A stretch of DNA of 64,000 nucleotides from Lycium barbarum (lineage: Eukaryota > Streptophyta > Magnoliopsida > Solanales > Solanaceae): assembly GCF_019175385.1 (NCBI RefSeq), contig NC_083344.1:4936965-5000964 (forward strand), written 5' to 3'. This document shows, one piece after another, positions 23,592 through 34,489 of the stretch. The position numbers and the translations under genes were made by a program. The notes under the pieces were generated by a model. The model was not told the DNA's origin. It saw nothing but the letters and a program-made list of their open reading frames with translations, and ran no database searches. The first letter of the stretch is position 1, and every line of letters starts with the position of its first letter.

Positions 23592-23606
23592 TATATTGTG
23601 TTATCC

Positions 23607-24712
23607 ATGTCATTTAACTGTTCAGAATGTGAAATTCTTATCTATATATATATCTAATTAGGTCCACAAAACAGATTCTTTTTTCTTTGGATAAACCTCA
23701 TGATAGAGATATTGGTTTGGATAATTCGTCCTGTGACTCAAACCCAAAACTTCATTGACGTGGGACAATAACCTCAAATGCCATAAAGGCATTTTTTTAT
23801 ATGTGCTTTAGGTCTAGCACAAACAGAATTAAGTTCAAGATACAATTTAGCAAACTTTGTAATTAATTAGATACTTCTTAGTCAACTTAGACAAGGATAT
23901 TGATAACGAGAGATGAACTAACTAATCTTATTATCAGTGACGCAAATAAGTTAAAGTTGAAATGTGACTAGTCAATTATAGAATAACTTAAAGTTATGTA
24001 CCCTCTAGAAGCCATGAAAAATCCAAATAACATCCACTTCTATTACATATCGAATACATTCCCTGCTTAAGTGATTGCCGTCTTAATAAATAACATTTAA
24101 CCCAAAAATGTTCTAACAATAACAGTATAAAATTGACAGAGCACCATCAAAGACTATATTATTTGTGCAAGTTATTAATGTCAAAGATAATATTATATAG
24201 ATATATAATCAGAAGGCCAGAAACTACACGTCTCTCTATACTAAATTATCTATTTTAAACTTAAACAACTGATAACTGAATAACTGATAGCCATTTGAAG
24301 GATATACTGAAATATGGACAAACAAAAATCTCAAATTAACTTGATTTTGTTTATGTTTTGACTTTCCATGTCAATTGTTTCCAGCAATATGGAGCTCTTG
24401 GAAAGTTTGTTTCTAAACATAAATTGCAGAAAATGGATAACAATATAACATATGTGTGGAAGATTTGGGATGCTTTTGTTGTAGTTAATTGATTCCAAAT
24501 ATTAGAAAGCATGACATGCATTATACATTTTATGGTAAAAGAAGATACATGCAAGTCCTTTAAGAATGGATTTAAATTATATTCAGCGATAATATAAAGA
24601 TATTTATAAGTTTGTACTTGTTATAACAGGTACGATTTTGCAATTTGCCTAATTAAACTTGTCTATAATTGTTTAAAGTGATCTGACAGTATAGCGATCA
24701 AAATGAACTGGG
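23607..24712. other. Intergenic, nothing recognised
   Basis: AT-rich, no gene-like frame or RNA gene. Confidence 0.4.
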
Positions 24713-24721
24713 GTAGCACAA

Positions 24722-25158
24722 CATTGTTTTTGCGCGGATTGTCCTTTTATTGGGTTGGTCTTTAATATTGGTCTTTAATATTTATCCTTCGCTTAACATC
24801 CAGAGGTCCTAGGTTCGAACCCAGACTTAGTCAAAAGAAATAAAAATCGCGAGCCATAAGTTGGGATTCGCAAACTTATGTCTTAAGGCAAACTTTTACC
24901 CAAAATTAGGCTTTAAGGCAAACCTCTGCCTTAAGGCAGAGGTTTGTAAAATTCCAGCAAAATTTTTTTTTTTTTTTACTTTAAGGCAGAGTTTGAAATC
25001 CAACTTATGCCTTGTGAATTTTTTTAAAATTTTTGACTGAACAGAGGTTCGAACCTGGAACCAAGAGGCTTGTAGCGAAGGTCAAAAATTAAAAACCACC
25101 AATTTGAGGAACAAAAATCAAAGACCACCCCAGCGAAGGCCCATCCTGCAAATTGCCC
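24722..25158. mobile_element. Mutator-type MITE (family A copy 3), 9-bp duplication
   Basis: GTAGCACAA flanks both ends (24713-24721 and 25159-25167). The termini (CATTGTTTTTGCGCGGATTG against GGGCAATTTGCAGGATGG) are imperfect inverted repeats, and both arms carry GGTTCGAACC. A 9-bp duplication is the Mutator signature. The interior is made of TTAAGGCA/TGCCTTAA blocks; there is no coding capacity. Confidence 0.75.
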
Positions 25159-25239
25159 GTAGCACAATCGAGCCCAGCTCAGATGGCCTATGGACCTTAA
25201 TAGCCCAACCCATCATCTAAAGGGCCTTCAAGAGAGAAA

Positions 25240-25775
25240 TTGCACGTCTTGTCCTTCAGTGGTCCGGTCTTTAATATTTGGCCTAAGTTTTGCATGGATT
25301 GTCCCTCAAACGCATTGGTCTTTAAATTTTGTCATTTATATATGTGGTCTTTAATTTTTGTCTCTACTTCTTACTTAATGAAAATATCAACATATGCCTT
25401 ACTCAGCATAAGTTCTGTAACATTTTTATCGTTGAAAACAGAACTTTTGTCTTGCTCGGCACAAGTTCTGTATGAATTAAGTTATGCGGCATAAGTTGTG
25501 TAGTATTTTTCAGTTTATGCTGAGTATTGAAAGTTTTGCCTTTTCCGGCATAACTTGTGTGGATGTGATGATACATATGTCAAAGCTAAACACTAACTAT
25601 GTCAACCCTTTTCAGATTATGTTGATCGAAAGTTTTACCTTGTCCGGCATAACTTGTGGTATGTTAACTATGACGGCCGAAATATGAAGTAATGATGCAC
25701 CAAAAGTACTTAAGGGTAAAAATTAAAGACCACAAATTTGAGGGGAGAAAATTAAAAACCACCCTAAAATAAGGG
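25240..25775. repeat. Family A copy 4
   Basis: GGTCCGGTCTTTAATATTTGG at the left and AAAATTAAAAACCACC at the right are inverted. The interior repeats GGCATAAGTT and GGCATAACTTGTG about five times. Boundaries approximate. Confidence 0.5.
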
Positions 25776-25794
25776 GATTTTGCGAAAACCCAAT

Positions 25795-26010
25795 TTTTGT
25801 CCTTCAAATGGACCGCTCTTTAGTTTTGCTCTTTAACAATCAAATTTATGTCTAGCGGAGCATATTCTTTAAGGGCAAAAGTCATGCGGAGCATAACGTG
25901 TGGATAATATAATGCAAAAATATAAATTTATGCCTCATAAAAAAATTATTTGTTATCACGAGCAAAAATTAAATACTAGCACAAAATAGAGGCATGAGTG
26001 CCAATGGCCC
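25795..26010. repeat. Family B short repeat, copy 4
   Basis: TTTTTGTCCTTCAAATGGAC, TATGTCTAGCGGAGCATA, GGAGCATAACGTGTGGA and AGCACAAAATAGAGGC follow in the same order as the copies at 6862, 8625 and 8873. Confidence 0.6.
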
Positions 26011-26219
26011 CTTCAGGATGCCTGTCCAACCTAACCACAAGTGGCATGAATTGGCCTTTCACTTTTTATTTGTTTAGACTTCAGTTGTAATAGATTTTGA
26101 TAACATTAATGTTGACCATATTTTTGTGTGTGTCGTTCGAATATAACAATGTATTCTCTATAAGACTATAACAATTAGCAGAAGTACTGTGAATGCAAGC
26201 TGACCCTACCGTATATTCT

Positions 26220-26418
26220 CTTTTTTTTTTTTTCTCATCTGGTGTCCGATAGCCACATTGGAGTCCGATTATATTCGGATTTGCACTGCGTAGGGCCCTA
26301 TTCAGGGGTAGGGGGAAGCGCTGCCTACTAAAAAAATTTTCATACCTAGGGCTCGAACCCAAAACCTCTGATTAAAGGAGGAGCAGCCCCATCCACTGCA
26401 CCACATCCTTTGGTGGTA
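26220..26418 (-). mobile_element. tRNA-derived SINE, ~200 bp
   Basis: On the minus strand it begins CCACCAAAGGATGTGGTGCA (A-box-like TGGTGCAGTGGA), has a B box GGTTCGAGCCC about 45 bases later, a body with GTGCAAATCCGAATATAATC, and ends in ACCAGATGAG plus a 12-A tail. GTATATT occurs just outside both ends and may be what is left of the target-site duplication. The body matches the truncated copy at 49768-49862. Frames across it are fortuitous. Confidence 0.8.
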
Positions 26419-27349
26419 CCTTAGTGTATATTATTGTTCAAGTATGTTCATATTTCTATTAGTTTCAACTATAAGTTCCTTATTTGGCATTATGGAAAGC
26501 AATTTCTATCACTATCATCATATTCAACCAAACACTAACTTGCGTTGGGTTGAAAAGGCTCCCATTTTAAATAGGCTAAAATGAATGGGTTGAATTGGGC
26601 CGGTCCAACAGGTCCAACAAGCTAGAGCAAGAGAAGAGAAAGAGGTGATATGAAGAGAGTCGCTGGAAAAAGTGTGGAATATTGGGATTGCTAGATTATT
26701 TGCATCAAAGGCTTTTTCTAGTAAACAATCGAATTGATGTAAAAAAAAAAAAAAAAAAAAAAATCCGATTTGCACCTTATCTTTCTGTATGTAAATACTA
26801 TATGTGTGTGTCTGTACATTGCTGGTGCTTCGCCTTTTTTGTTCTGTTTCCTTCGGAAATGGGATTTGGTCAGTGTAATAGCAGAGGATGTTGATCGGGA
26901 TGTTGGACAAAGGTAGCTATAGCAAAAACAGAATTCTCGCAAAAAGAGGAAAATTAGAAGCAAAAGGGACTTTTCTTTGGTTAATTTGAGAAGCACTTGT
27001 GTTGTGTGATGATGGTTTGTTTGGGAGTTAGATCCGTGACATGTTGGTGTAAATGATGTTATCTTTCCACATTAGCTATGTAATGTTTATCTATAGCTAT
27101 ACAGAACATAAATATTATATATACACTGCAATTTGAGTTGGTTACGTATGTTAATCCATAATTATACAAAGTATAATATATATATATATACCAATGATAT
27201 AGTGGGCTACATCGACTGCAAACTAGATACATAGATTGTATAGGAATACATAACATATACATTACCTATATACCAACGATATTATGGGCTATATCGGCTG
27301 CAAACTAAATGTGTGAGCTGTATATATAAGTTATTTCCCCATATTTTAT
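26419..27349. other. Gene-free interval
   Basis: Contains an A-tract (26741-26763) and short repeats of TATACCAA(C/T)GATAT...GGGCTA (27190-27300). No supported gene. Confidence 0.4.
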
Positions 27350-28053
27350 TTTAGGAAAAAGAACTTACATGCCCCCTCCAAGCAAAATAATTACATGTCC
27401 TTTCCCTTTTCTAAATAATTACCCGCCCATACCCCTAAATTATGATACCAATATGGTATCACCTTATCTCTTATATACCATGATTGTATTACAGAGACCT
27501 TCTTTCATTTTTTTCAAAGATACTCATCAGACCTTTATAAAATCCATATAGTATATATAATACACTAATAGGGTATCATAGAGGATCATGTTCATTTATT
27601 CAAAAAAAAAAAAACTCACTTTCCTAAAACAAGCCTCTATGATATCATCATCTTATATACATATACTGAGATGGTATCATGGAGGACTGCTTCAATTCTT
27701 CAATGAAACACTCATCAGTCTTTCATGATACCATCATAGTATAGACCATATACTAAGATGGTATCATGGAGAACTGCTTCAGTCCTTCAATGAGACACTC
27801 TCTTAATCCTCCATGATATCATCATGATATATAAATATACTGATATGGTATCATGAAGAACTTCTCTTTATCCTACATGTTACCATCATGATAGATAAAT
27901 ATAATGCAATGGTATCATGGAGGAAGGGTTTTGGGCGAGGGGGTATTCAAGTAAATATTTTCGGCCTTCTTGGTTAAAGCGAAATTAGTTTAGGAGGGAG
28001 CATGGGCGGGCAAATATTTTATAATTTAGGGATACTTTGTGTTGTTTTCCCTT
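27350..28053. mobile_element. Non-autonomous TIR element with a hairpin minisatellite inside
   Basis: TATTTTAT lies on both sides (27342-27349 and 28054-28061). Imperfect inverted termini follow (TTTAGGAAAAAGAAC against AAAGGGAAAACAACAC). Further in, ACCCGCCCATACCCCTAAAT on the left mirrors ATTTAGGGATA and GGGCGGGC on the right. The 8-bp duplication would suit hAT. The interior is the minisatellite listed next. Confidence 0.6.
27638..27925. repeat. Degenerate ~86-89-bp tandem repeat built of hairpins
   Basis: Each unit pairs ATGATACCATCAT (or ATGATATCATCAT) with GATGGTATCATGG about 35 bases later, its inverted complement, followed by a CTTCAATCCTTCAATGA-like spacer. GGTATCATG recurs at about 27673, 27762, 27848 and 27911. 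The last unit is shorter (~63 bp). Confidence 0.75.
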
Positions 28054-29672
28054 TATTTTATGGCTTTGCCTGAAAGTTTAAGTAGGGAGTTTTCTGGTGG
28101 ACTAGCATATTGATCATTTATAGTATTCGTTATCATGTCGTGCAATTGTTGGGCTCTCAACGTGGCTCTAAAAACAAATTAATTTTTTTTTATCGTTGGA
28201 TGACTTAGAGCCTGTTTAGCCTAGCGGTTTTGAGGTAAAAAGTGTTTTTTTTTAGAAAAAAAAACACGTTCTTTGGATACTTGGGGTGTTTGGCCAATTA
28301 GTAAAACTATTTTTAAGTAGAAGCAGAAACAGTTTTTCTGCTGTTGCGAGAAGCAGAAATTAATTTTCTTCAAGATAAAAATATCCCTATCATAAATACA
28401 TAATTACCAAGTATATCCTTCATTAATCCATTATGGATGAAATCATAGAGAATCTTCGTGATGTACGAAGGATTCTACTTATTTTTGTGTCGAATTTTAA
28501 TTTGTGAAATGATTTTGAATTTTATTTTGGTTGTACTTTTTTAGTATATGTAAATCATCGTGTTGATATTATATCAATATTTAATATTTTTTATTTATTT
28601 ATGTATTATATTAATTAAAAAATTTAATATGTACTTTTAAATTTTAATTAGTTAAAAGTAAAAATTTAATTAAAGTCTTTCATAATAGCTATTTAAAATA
28701 ATTTCTCTCTGTAAAATAATCTTGATAGTAAACGTTAATTAATACTTGCCCTTTTTCGTAATTTGACACTCGTAGGCACTTTTTTAAGAAGATAGCCAAA
28801 CACAATATGCTTATTAAAAGCAGTCAAAAGCACTTTCAAATGAATTAGCCAAACACAAGCTGCTTATCATAAAGTCACAACCCAACCATGGGGGGTGTGA
28901 CTGGCATCCGGCACCCGAAGGGCCGAGCGAACTAACTGTGGTATCTGAACTATGTAACATAAATCATAAGCTGACAAGGCCCAATAAGATATATATGCAT
29001 AATTGAGGCCGACAAGGCCAACAAAACACATCAACACTAACTGATAGTCTATAAGCCTCTAAGAGTACTAAAATGCAACAACTGGTCGGGACAGGGCCCC
29101 GCCGTACCCAACACCATCTAAATACATGTATATATATGCATGCATCCTAGTTGATGACTCTGACCAGCAACTTCGGAGAATGGAATGCAAACATCCCTGC
29201 TGAACTCTGGTATCCTACTGAGAAATGTACACCAATTCGTCTACCTGTACCTGTGGGCATGATCACAGTGCACAAAAGGTGTCAGTATGAAATATGTACT
29301 GAATATGTAGAGAGGTAAGTTTAAGCATAAGAAATATAAATAACAAGAGGGGAGATATAGAGGAAACCTGAACTCTGAAACAAGCCGCTCAGGGCAATCA
29401 TAACCACAACGTGAATATAACTGTATGCTCGTAAAAATCATTTCTCATGGTGGAGGCTTATAACATATCATATCATATAATAATATATATCCCTCTGTGG
29501 GGTGAGCTCATCATTATATCATCATCTTTGCCTAACTGATCAGTGACAATGCACAGCTACGTGCCTACCCGATCGTCTACGACACGACTCGGTAAAGAAG
29601 AAGCATGGCTAGGTGCACATATAAGTGTCTACCTAGCCGACTATAGCGCGGCTCGGTAATGAAAATAAATAA

Positions 29673-29674
<2 letters not shown>

Positions 29675-29769
<95 letters not shown>
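29675..29769. repeat. (TA)n microsatellite inside the reversed LTR
   Basis: Nearly 50 consecutive TA units; the longest simple repeat in the window. Confidence 0.95.
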
Positions 29770-29771
<2 letters not shown>

Positions 29772-31562
29772 TGCAATGCTAGACTGACCTCAATAGAGAT
29801 ATCATAAGAAGAGTCAGAGTGACCTATCGTCGTTACCCTCGGACTATCATTATTGTCGCTATGTTCATCATTCTTTAATCAATAGGTAAAAGAAATAAAA
29901 GTACAGGGGAACATATTTTTATGAATTATACACGAAGCTGAAGTTAGCCAAACTCTTATGAAATATGATCGACACAACCTTTATCAGAAAGAGTGTACCA
30001 ACGGGAGGTTCGTTACCTTTGAGCAATAGACAAGAAGATAAGAATTAACTCAATTAAAGGAAGTCCAAGAAACTCAACTTTGACGTGAAGAGTATCATAA
30101 CGAATGTCATTCTTTATTCGATAAACAAGAGGGATACGAAACGCGAAAGGTACTTCAATACAAGCTATTCATGAGAAAAGAGTAAGCTTAACCGTTTTGG
30201 AACATAATCGACACAAGTTGAATAGAAAGTCTTTTAATTGATAACTAAAGGAGATATGGAAAGTGGAACATACTTTGTTACAAGTGAAGTATGGTTCAGC
30301 TCAATTATCATGGAACGCGATCGATCTAAGTTAACAGAACAACTTTTCAATGAAAGATCATTTGAAATCTAATCATGCCAAAGAGAACAGAAAGCCCTAC
30401 ATACCTCGTTGATTGGAGTTATACATACTTCCCAAAGCCTCGAACACTTTACAACTGAATTCCTACAGGATACGAACAATTCGATATCAAATTTGAGCAT
30501 ATAGCCAATAAAAATCTTCATTTAGGCATTTTATCGAGCAATTCGTAGGCACGAGTTTGTAGTCTCTTTCATAGTGATAGCTTCTTATAAAACACTACCA
30601 AAAAACTACTTTTATACTTCTCCTTACTACCATGATTCAATCCATACCATCATAACTCTAAACAATACAACAAACCCAACACAAATTGCTCAACAAGTTA
30701 GCCATGTCCATGGGAGCTTCAAGTTTTAACAATAACTTATTCATATAGGATTTTACCTCCATTTTCTTAGGTTTAATTACTTGTAGAAGTTCAAAGAAAT
30801 AAAAAGGAGGTTAAAATATACCTTAGATCATCAAAATCACTCCAAACTCCAAGTTACTTCAAAGCAAGGTTTTCCTCCGAAAGGCGAAATAGTGAAGAAA
30901 TCACAATTTCGAAGTTGCCATGTTGTTCTCCACGTTGAGGTTGTTTGATTTGCCCTTAGGTGTGTTTATGATTGATGGAAGATGATTAGAGAGGTTTTTT
31001 CTAGGGTTTATATGGTCTTTCAAGGTGAAGAAATGGAGAAAAATTCGTCTAAGGCATCTATATATACTTGGGCAATATAAAGCCACCAACTTAGCACACT
31101 GTTCCCACGGCAGTTTGCGCCCCCTGACGGAAATGCGAATTTCTCTCTACTCTGACATTGTATCAACAAACGGTTAAATGCGCTGGAAACTAGACTCGTA
31201 GAAATTCGATTTGGTAGGTGGATCACCTCGTAAATCCAAGTAGATTGAGAGAAAATCTCTTTGACATCTGATCCAAATTTCAGTGAAATTTACAAATTTA
31301 ACTTGCGACGCCCTTTGTCGACTTTCGTATTACAACTCGCTTGACTTCCAGACTTAACAAGCGACCATTATACGATTCAAATACTTCATATCATTACTTG
31401 ATTAGCATGTGAAGAGCTTCTAATCTCACCCAAAAGTACAAGTTATCGTATTCCTAACTTGCTGACTTTTGACGAAACTCATCATTCTTTGATTCATTCA
31501 CTCTCCAAACCTTCCGCCACTTACTAATCTTATTTATAGCTCTTATAACCATTCATATTAAT

Positions 31563-31887
31563 TAGGGCTGTTCAAAACCGAACCGCCACCGATAACCCAA
31601 CCGTAAAATTGACTTATCGGCTTATTGGTAGTGGGCTATCGGATTAGCGGTTCGGGAATGGATTAAAATTTTGTAGTTAACGGCTTATCGGTGCGGGGCG
31701 GATTACACAATTTTCTTATTGGACAACCCGTTAACCCATTAAGAATTTATCATATTTATATTTTTACCCCTAAACATATAAAATATGTATTGTAAACCTA
31801 AAACACTAAAATCTAAAGCTAAAGCACTAAAGTGAAAAGTCTGAATCGTCAGTAATTATCTTCGGTAAACTCTTCCATTAACCATAA

Positions 31888-31926
<39 letters not shown>

Positions 31927-32283
31927 TTGTGTTGGAAGTTACTATTGAAATAATTGTGGTTCCAGAGAAAGGTGGTGAAGTGATCACCATCGGAAGGGTT
32001 GAGATTAAACTTGTGAATTCTTAACTGTTAAGTCCTGCCCTGTGGCTATGGGGCTTAATTGACTTCCTAGTTGTTAAATTATGAATAAAACGTTTGTCTT
32101 TCAAGGCAAAAAAAAAAAAAAAGATAGTAGTTACGTAATTTAACCGATACACCGCCCGATAACCGTCCAATAATTGCTAACCCGATACCGAACCAACCGA
32201 TATCTTATCGGTTGGCTAGCGGAGTAGTACTTTTAAAAGCCGATAACTGTTAAGCGTAGTTATCCGCCCGATAAGCAGCCCTA
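31563..32283. mobile_element. hAT-like non-autonomous element, 721 bp, 8-bp duplication
   Basis: The termini are TAGGGCTG and CAGCCCTA, with ATATTAAT duplicated at 31555-31562 and 32284-32291. An 8-bp duplication with TAGGG termini is diagnostic of hAT. The subterminal regions repeat ACCGATAA/TTATCGG in opposite orientation. Inside are an (ATT)n tract (31888-31927) and a short coding-like stretch followed by a poly(A)-like run (31928-32123). Confidence 0.9.
31888..31927. repeat. (ATT)n microsatellite
   Basis: About 12 ATT units within the hAT-like element. Confidence 0.9.
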
Positions 32284-32473
32284 ATATTAATAAGCTCAAT
32301 CCCTTTTAACCTCAAGATAATTTCTTTTGAACTTGCGTCGACTATTCTCATGATGCGACTTTAACATGCGAAAATCTGGGGTGTAATACATAAAAAATAC
32401 TTTTTTGAAAAGTTCAGAAAAAAACACTTCTCAAAATAAGTAGTTTTTAGCCGCTAGGCTGAACAAGCTCTTA

Positions 32474-33021
32474 GCAGGAGATTCGGCAATGACCTCTTTT
32501 TCAAATTGTCTGCGTATGTTAGTTAATTAAACTTGGAGATCACATTCCAAATAAGTTATAATTTAGTCGCTATAGGCTATTACAACTCTATTGTTTTGCC
32601 GTTATAGAATGTCAAAATTGATGTATTTTCATATGAATTTTCATTTCAACGTTGAAATTTATGTTACCATAGGTCATCAAATTTCTTGTTTTACTGCAAA
32701 AAAGAGTATCTTTTGAGTTATAATTTGGAGTTTTTGCATTGGAAACATTTCCGAGGCCTATGTTTTTGAGTTACTCCGATCTTGATTCTTAGCTTTGTTT
32801 CAGTAGCATATTGTACTTGGATTCAAACCACAACTTTTTTTGTTTTGGTTAGGTGATTAAACTTGAATTTTATTAATGTAAAGAACGAAAATGAGAGAAC
32901 TAGGATTCTAAGTTCTAACATGTTGTCTACTTAAGTTGCATTTTCCAGTTTAAACCATAAAGCCAAAGACAGACATTTGAATTTTTCTATGTTAAAGAAA
33001 ATGAAAAAAAAAAAGTAGGAT
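32474..33021. other. Intergenic, nothing recognised
   Basis: AT-rich, between the MITE end and tRNA-Gly. No gene seen. Confidence 0.4.
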
Positions 33022-33092
33022 TGCACCAGCCGGGAATCGAACCCGGGTCTGTACCGTGGCAGGGTACTATTCTACCACTAGACCACTGCTGC
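33022..33092 (-). tRNA. tRNA-Gly(GCC), with an acceptor-stem mismatch
   Basis: Minus-strand cloverleaf. The D arm is TCTAGTGGTAGAATAG, the anticodon arm GTACC-CTGCCAC-GGTAC (anticodon GCC), the T arm CCGGG-TTCGATT-CCCGG, and the discriminator is A. The A and B boxes are intact. The 5' acceptor strand reads GCAGCAG against CTGGTGC, so position 4 gives G opposite G, where the usual plant gene has C at position 4. It may be functional with a weakened stem or be an early pseudogene. Confidence 0.9.
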
Positions 33093-33204
33093 TTTTATTT
33101 TTAGAAGTTTCATACTACTTATCATTGAACTCTTGAAAAAAGAATACAAAGACACAAGTTAGGTTGGGGCTTCCGGTAAATTGTATTCGATGAAATTGAA
33201 TTTT

Positions 33205-33646
33205 CGAAAAAGGGCATAAAATACCCTTCAACTATCGGAAAAGGGCCTAAAATACCCTCCATCCACCTTTCGGTCCAAAAATGCCTCTCACGTTTATGTT
33301 TGGGCTCTAAAATACCCTTACACTTAACAGACCTATCTAATTAGCCACGTGTCGTTCTATGATTGGTCAACCTAATATTAACTTTAATTAATTAATTAAC
33401 CCCTTCCCCCCCCCCCCCCCCTCATTTAATAATATCCAACGACCCGCCAAAAAAAAAACCCGACCCGTCCCAATTCTCACCTATCAAATAAAACATACCC
33501 CTTTCATCATAAACATAAACAACCGCCTCACACTCAAACCCTAGAACCCTTTAACCATTTTTGAGTCAAAATGTCACTATTTTCTACTTGAATACGTTCG
33601 TTTGTTGAAGATTTGGACTGTACGAGTTTTATTCATCCTATTGAAG
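33205..33646. repeat. Left TIR of the MULE
   Basis: Starts CGAAAAAGGGCATAAAATAC and ends near ATTCATCCTATTGAAG. It is the inverted copy of 42249-42698 with scattered mismatches and a poly(C) tract (33405-33421) that is a G-rich tract in the other copy. Transcription of the GRF gene probably starts inside or just after it. Confidence 0.9.
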
Positions 33647-33732
33647 TAAGTTTTATTAGGGTTTTTAGAAAATACAACTTTCTTCTTAGTTTTCCTCCAT
33701 AAATTGTTGTTTGTTTCATTCTCTTTGTTAAA

Positions 33733-34269
33733 ATGTCATCATCGTCTTCCGTTTCTTCTCCTCAACAAGTTTAGTCCCGTACTTGTAAGTGCGGATTGAT
33801 TGCAAAACATTTTACTGCTACAACTCCTGAGAATAGTGGACGTCGAGTCTACAAATGTCGTCTTCCTGGGTCAAACTCTTGTGGTCATTGGGATTAGATC
33901 GATGCTAAACTTCCACCTCATGTGTCAACGATGATCCACAATAAAAAGTTGAATTGGATTCAATTCTAAAGGAAAGAAACCATTTGAAGAAGATCGTGGA
34001 GGGTATGGGTGGTATTGAAAGCCAAGAACTCAACAAAGTGTCCAACGTCGATTCTGAGTTGAAGGATATGGATGCTACTGAAATTTCTGATTTGAAGAAA
34101 GTTCCTACCCTTGGAGGAAAAAGAGTCAATCTTGGAGTTAAAGAGTGGTATTGAAAGTTCAAATTTGAAGAAAGTGGAAACTTTGGAGTTGAAAGTTCAC
34201 CAATTGATAAGCTTGCTTCTAATGTCTTGGGCTGTTATTATTGGTTTTGTAATTGCCAAGATGATGTAG
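33733..34269 (+). pseudogene. GRF-type zinc-finger protein carried by the MULE, broken
   Basis: From ATG at 33733 the product starts with a Ser-rich tail and then a GRF zinc finger: CKCG, HFTATTPENSGRRVYKC and SCGHWD with the C-x-C...C...C ligands in place. A helical stretch (LKERNHLKKIVEGMGG) and a hydrophobic C-terminal segment ending LLMSWAVIIGFVIAKMM (stop near 34267), a likely membrane anchor, follow. Stops interrupt it near 33774, 33897 and 33967, and frame changes occur near 33960 and 34150. Small GRF-finger/coiled-coil/TM proteins are common in plant genomes. Their function is poorly known, and GRF fingers bind nucleic acid in other proteins. Position just inside the TIR argues that it is MULE cargo. 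Confidence 0.75.
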
Positions 34270-34367
34270 TGTAATGCTATTGTTTGTGTTAAGTTAGTAT
34301 CATGGGTCGGTTACGTTTGTTTTGTGTGTTGGTGTTGTTGTCAAATGAATTTTTAGTTTAGTTGACC

Positions 34368-34487
34368 TTGTTTAGGAACCTGCAACTGCAATGTAATCTT
34401 GTTTATCTGCAGCTGTAATGTAATCTTCTTCTTTAATTATTGTTATAGTTGGCCTTGTTTAGGAACCTGCAACTGCAATGTAATCTT
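34368..34487. repeat. 80-bp direct duplication downstream of the GRF pseudogene
   Basis: CCTTGTTTAGGAACCTGCAA plus CTGCAATGTAATCTTG occurs at about 34372-34407 and again at about 34452-34487. It lies in the presumed 3' UTR of the cargo gene. Confidence 0.8.
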
Positions 34488-34489
34488 GG

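Larger units (their letters stand above)
28873..32388 (-). repeat. Solo LTR of the same del/Tekay-like family, reversed, with an insert
   Basis: CATAA duplicates flank it (28868-28872 and 32389-32393). Read on the minus strand it starts TATTACACCCCAG and ends GTGACT, so both terminal dinucleotides have decayed from TG...CA. The block at about 29226-29300 (TACCTGTGGGCATGATCACAG, reversed) matches the conserved block in the LTRs at 13090, 35599 and 57090. A TATA box (GTATATATAG, minus strand) lies near 31060-31070. A 721-bp hAT-like element and its 8-bp duplication account for the extra length. Confidence 0.85.
28208..32470. mobile_element. Tourist-like MITE split by a 3.5-kb LTR
   Basis: The left end GAGCCTGTTTAGCCTAGCGG (28208) and the right end CCGCTAGGCTGAACAAGCTC (to 32470) are inverted complements, flanked by TTA at 28205-28207 and 32471-32473. 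The MITE proper is 28208-28872 plus 32389-32470 (~750 bp); the rest is a later LTR insertion. Confidence 0.85.

Noticed and set aside
23448..23657. 69-codon frame and a possible tRNA gene
   Set aside because: The sequence is a tRNA-derived SINE with target duplicates; the cloverleaf does not close and the frame crosses the whole insertion.
26081..26362. 93-codon minus-strand frame
   Set aside because: Lies mostly in a SINE body and tail.
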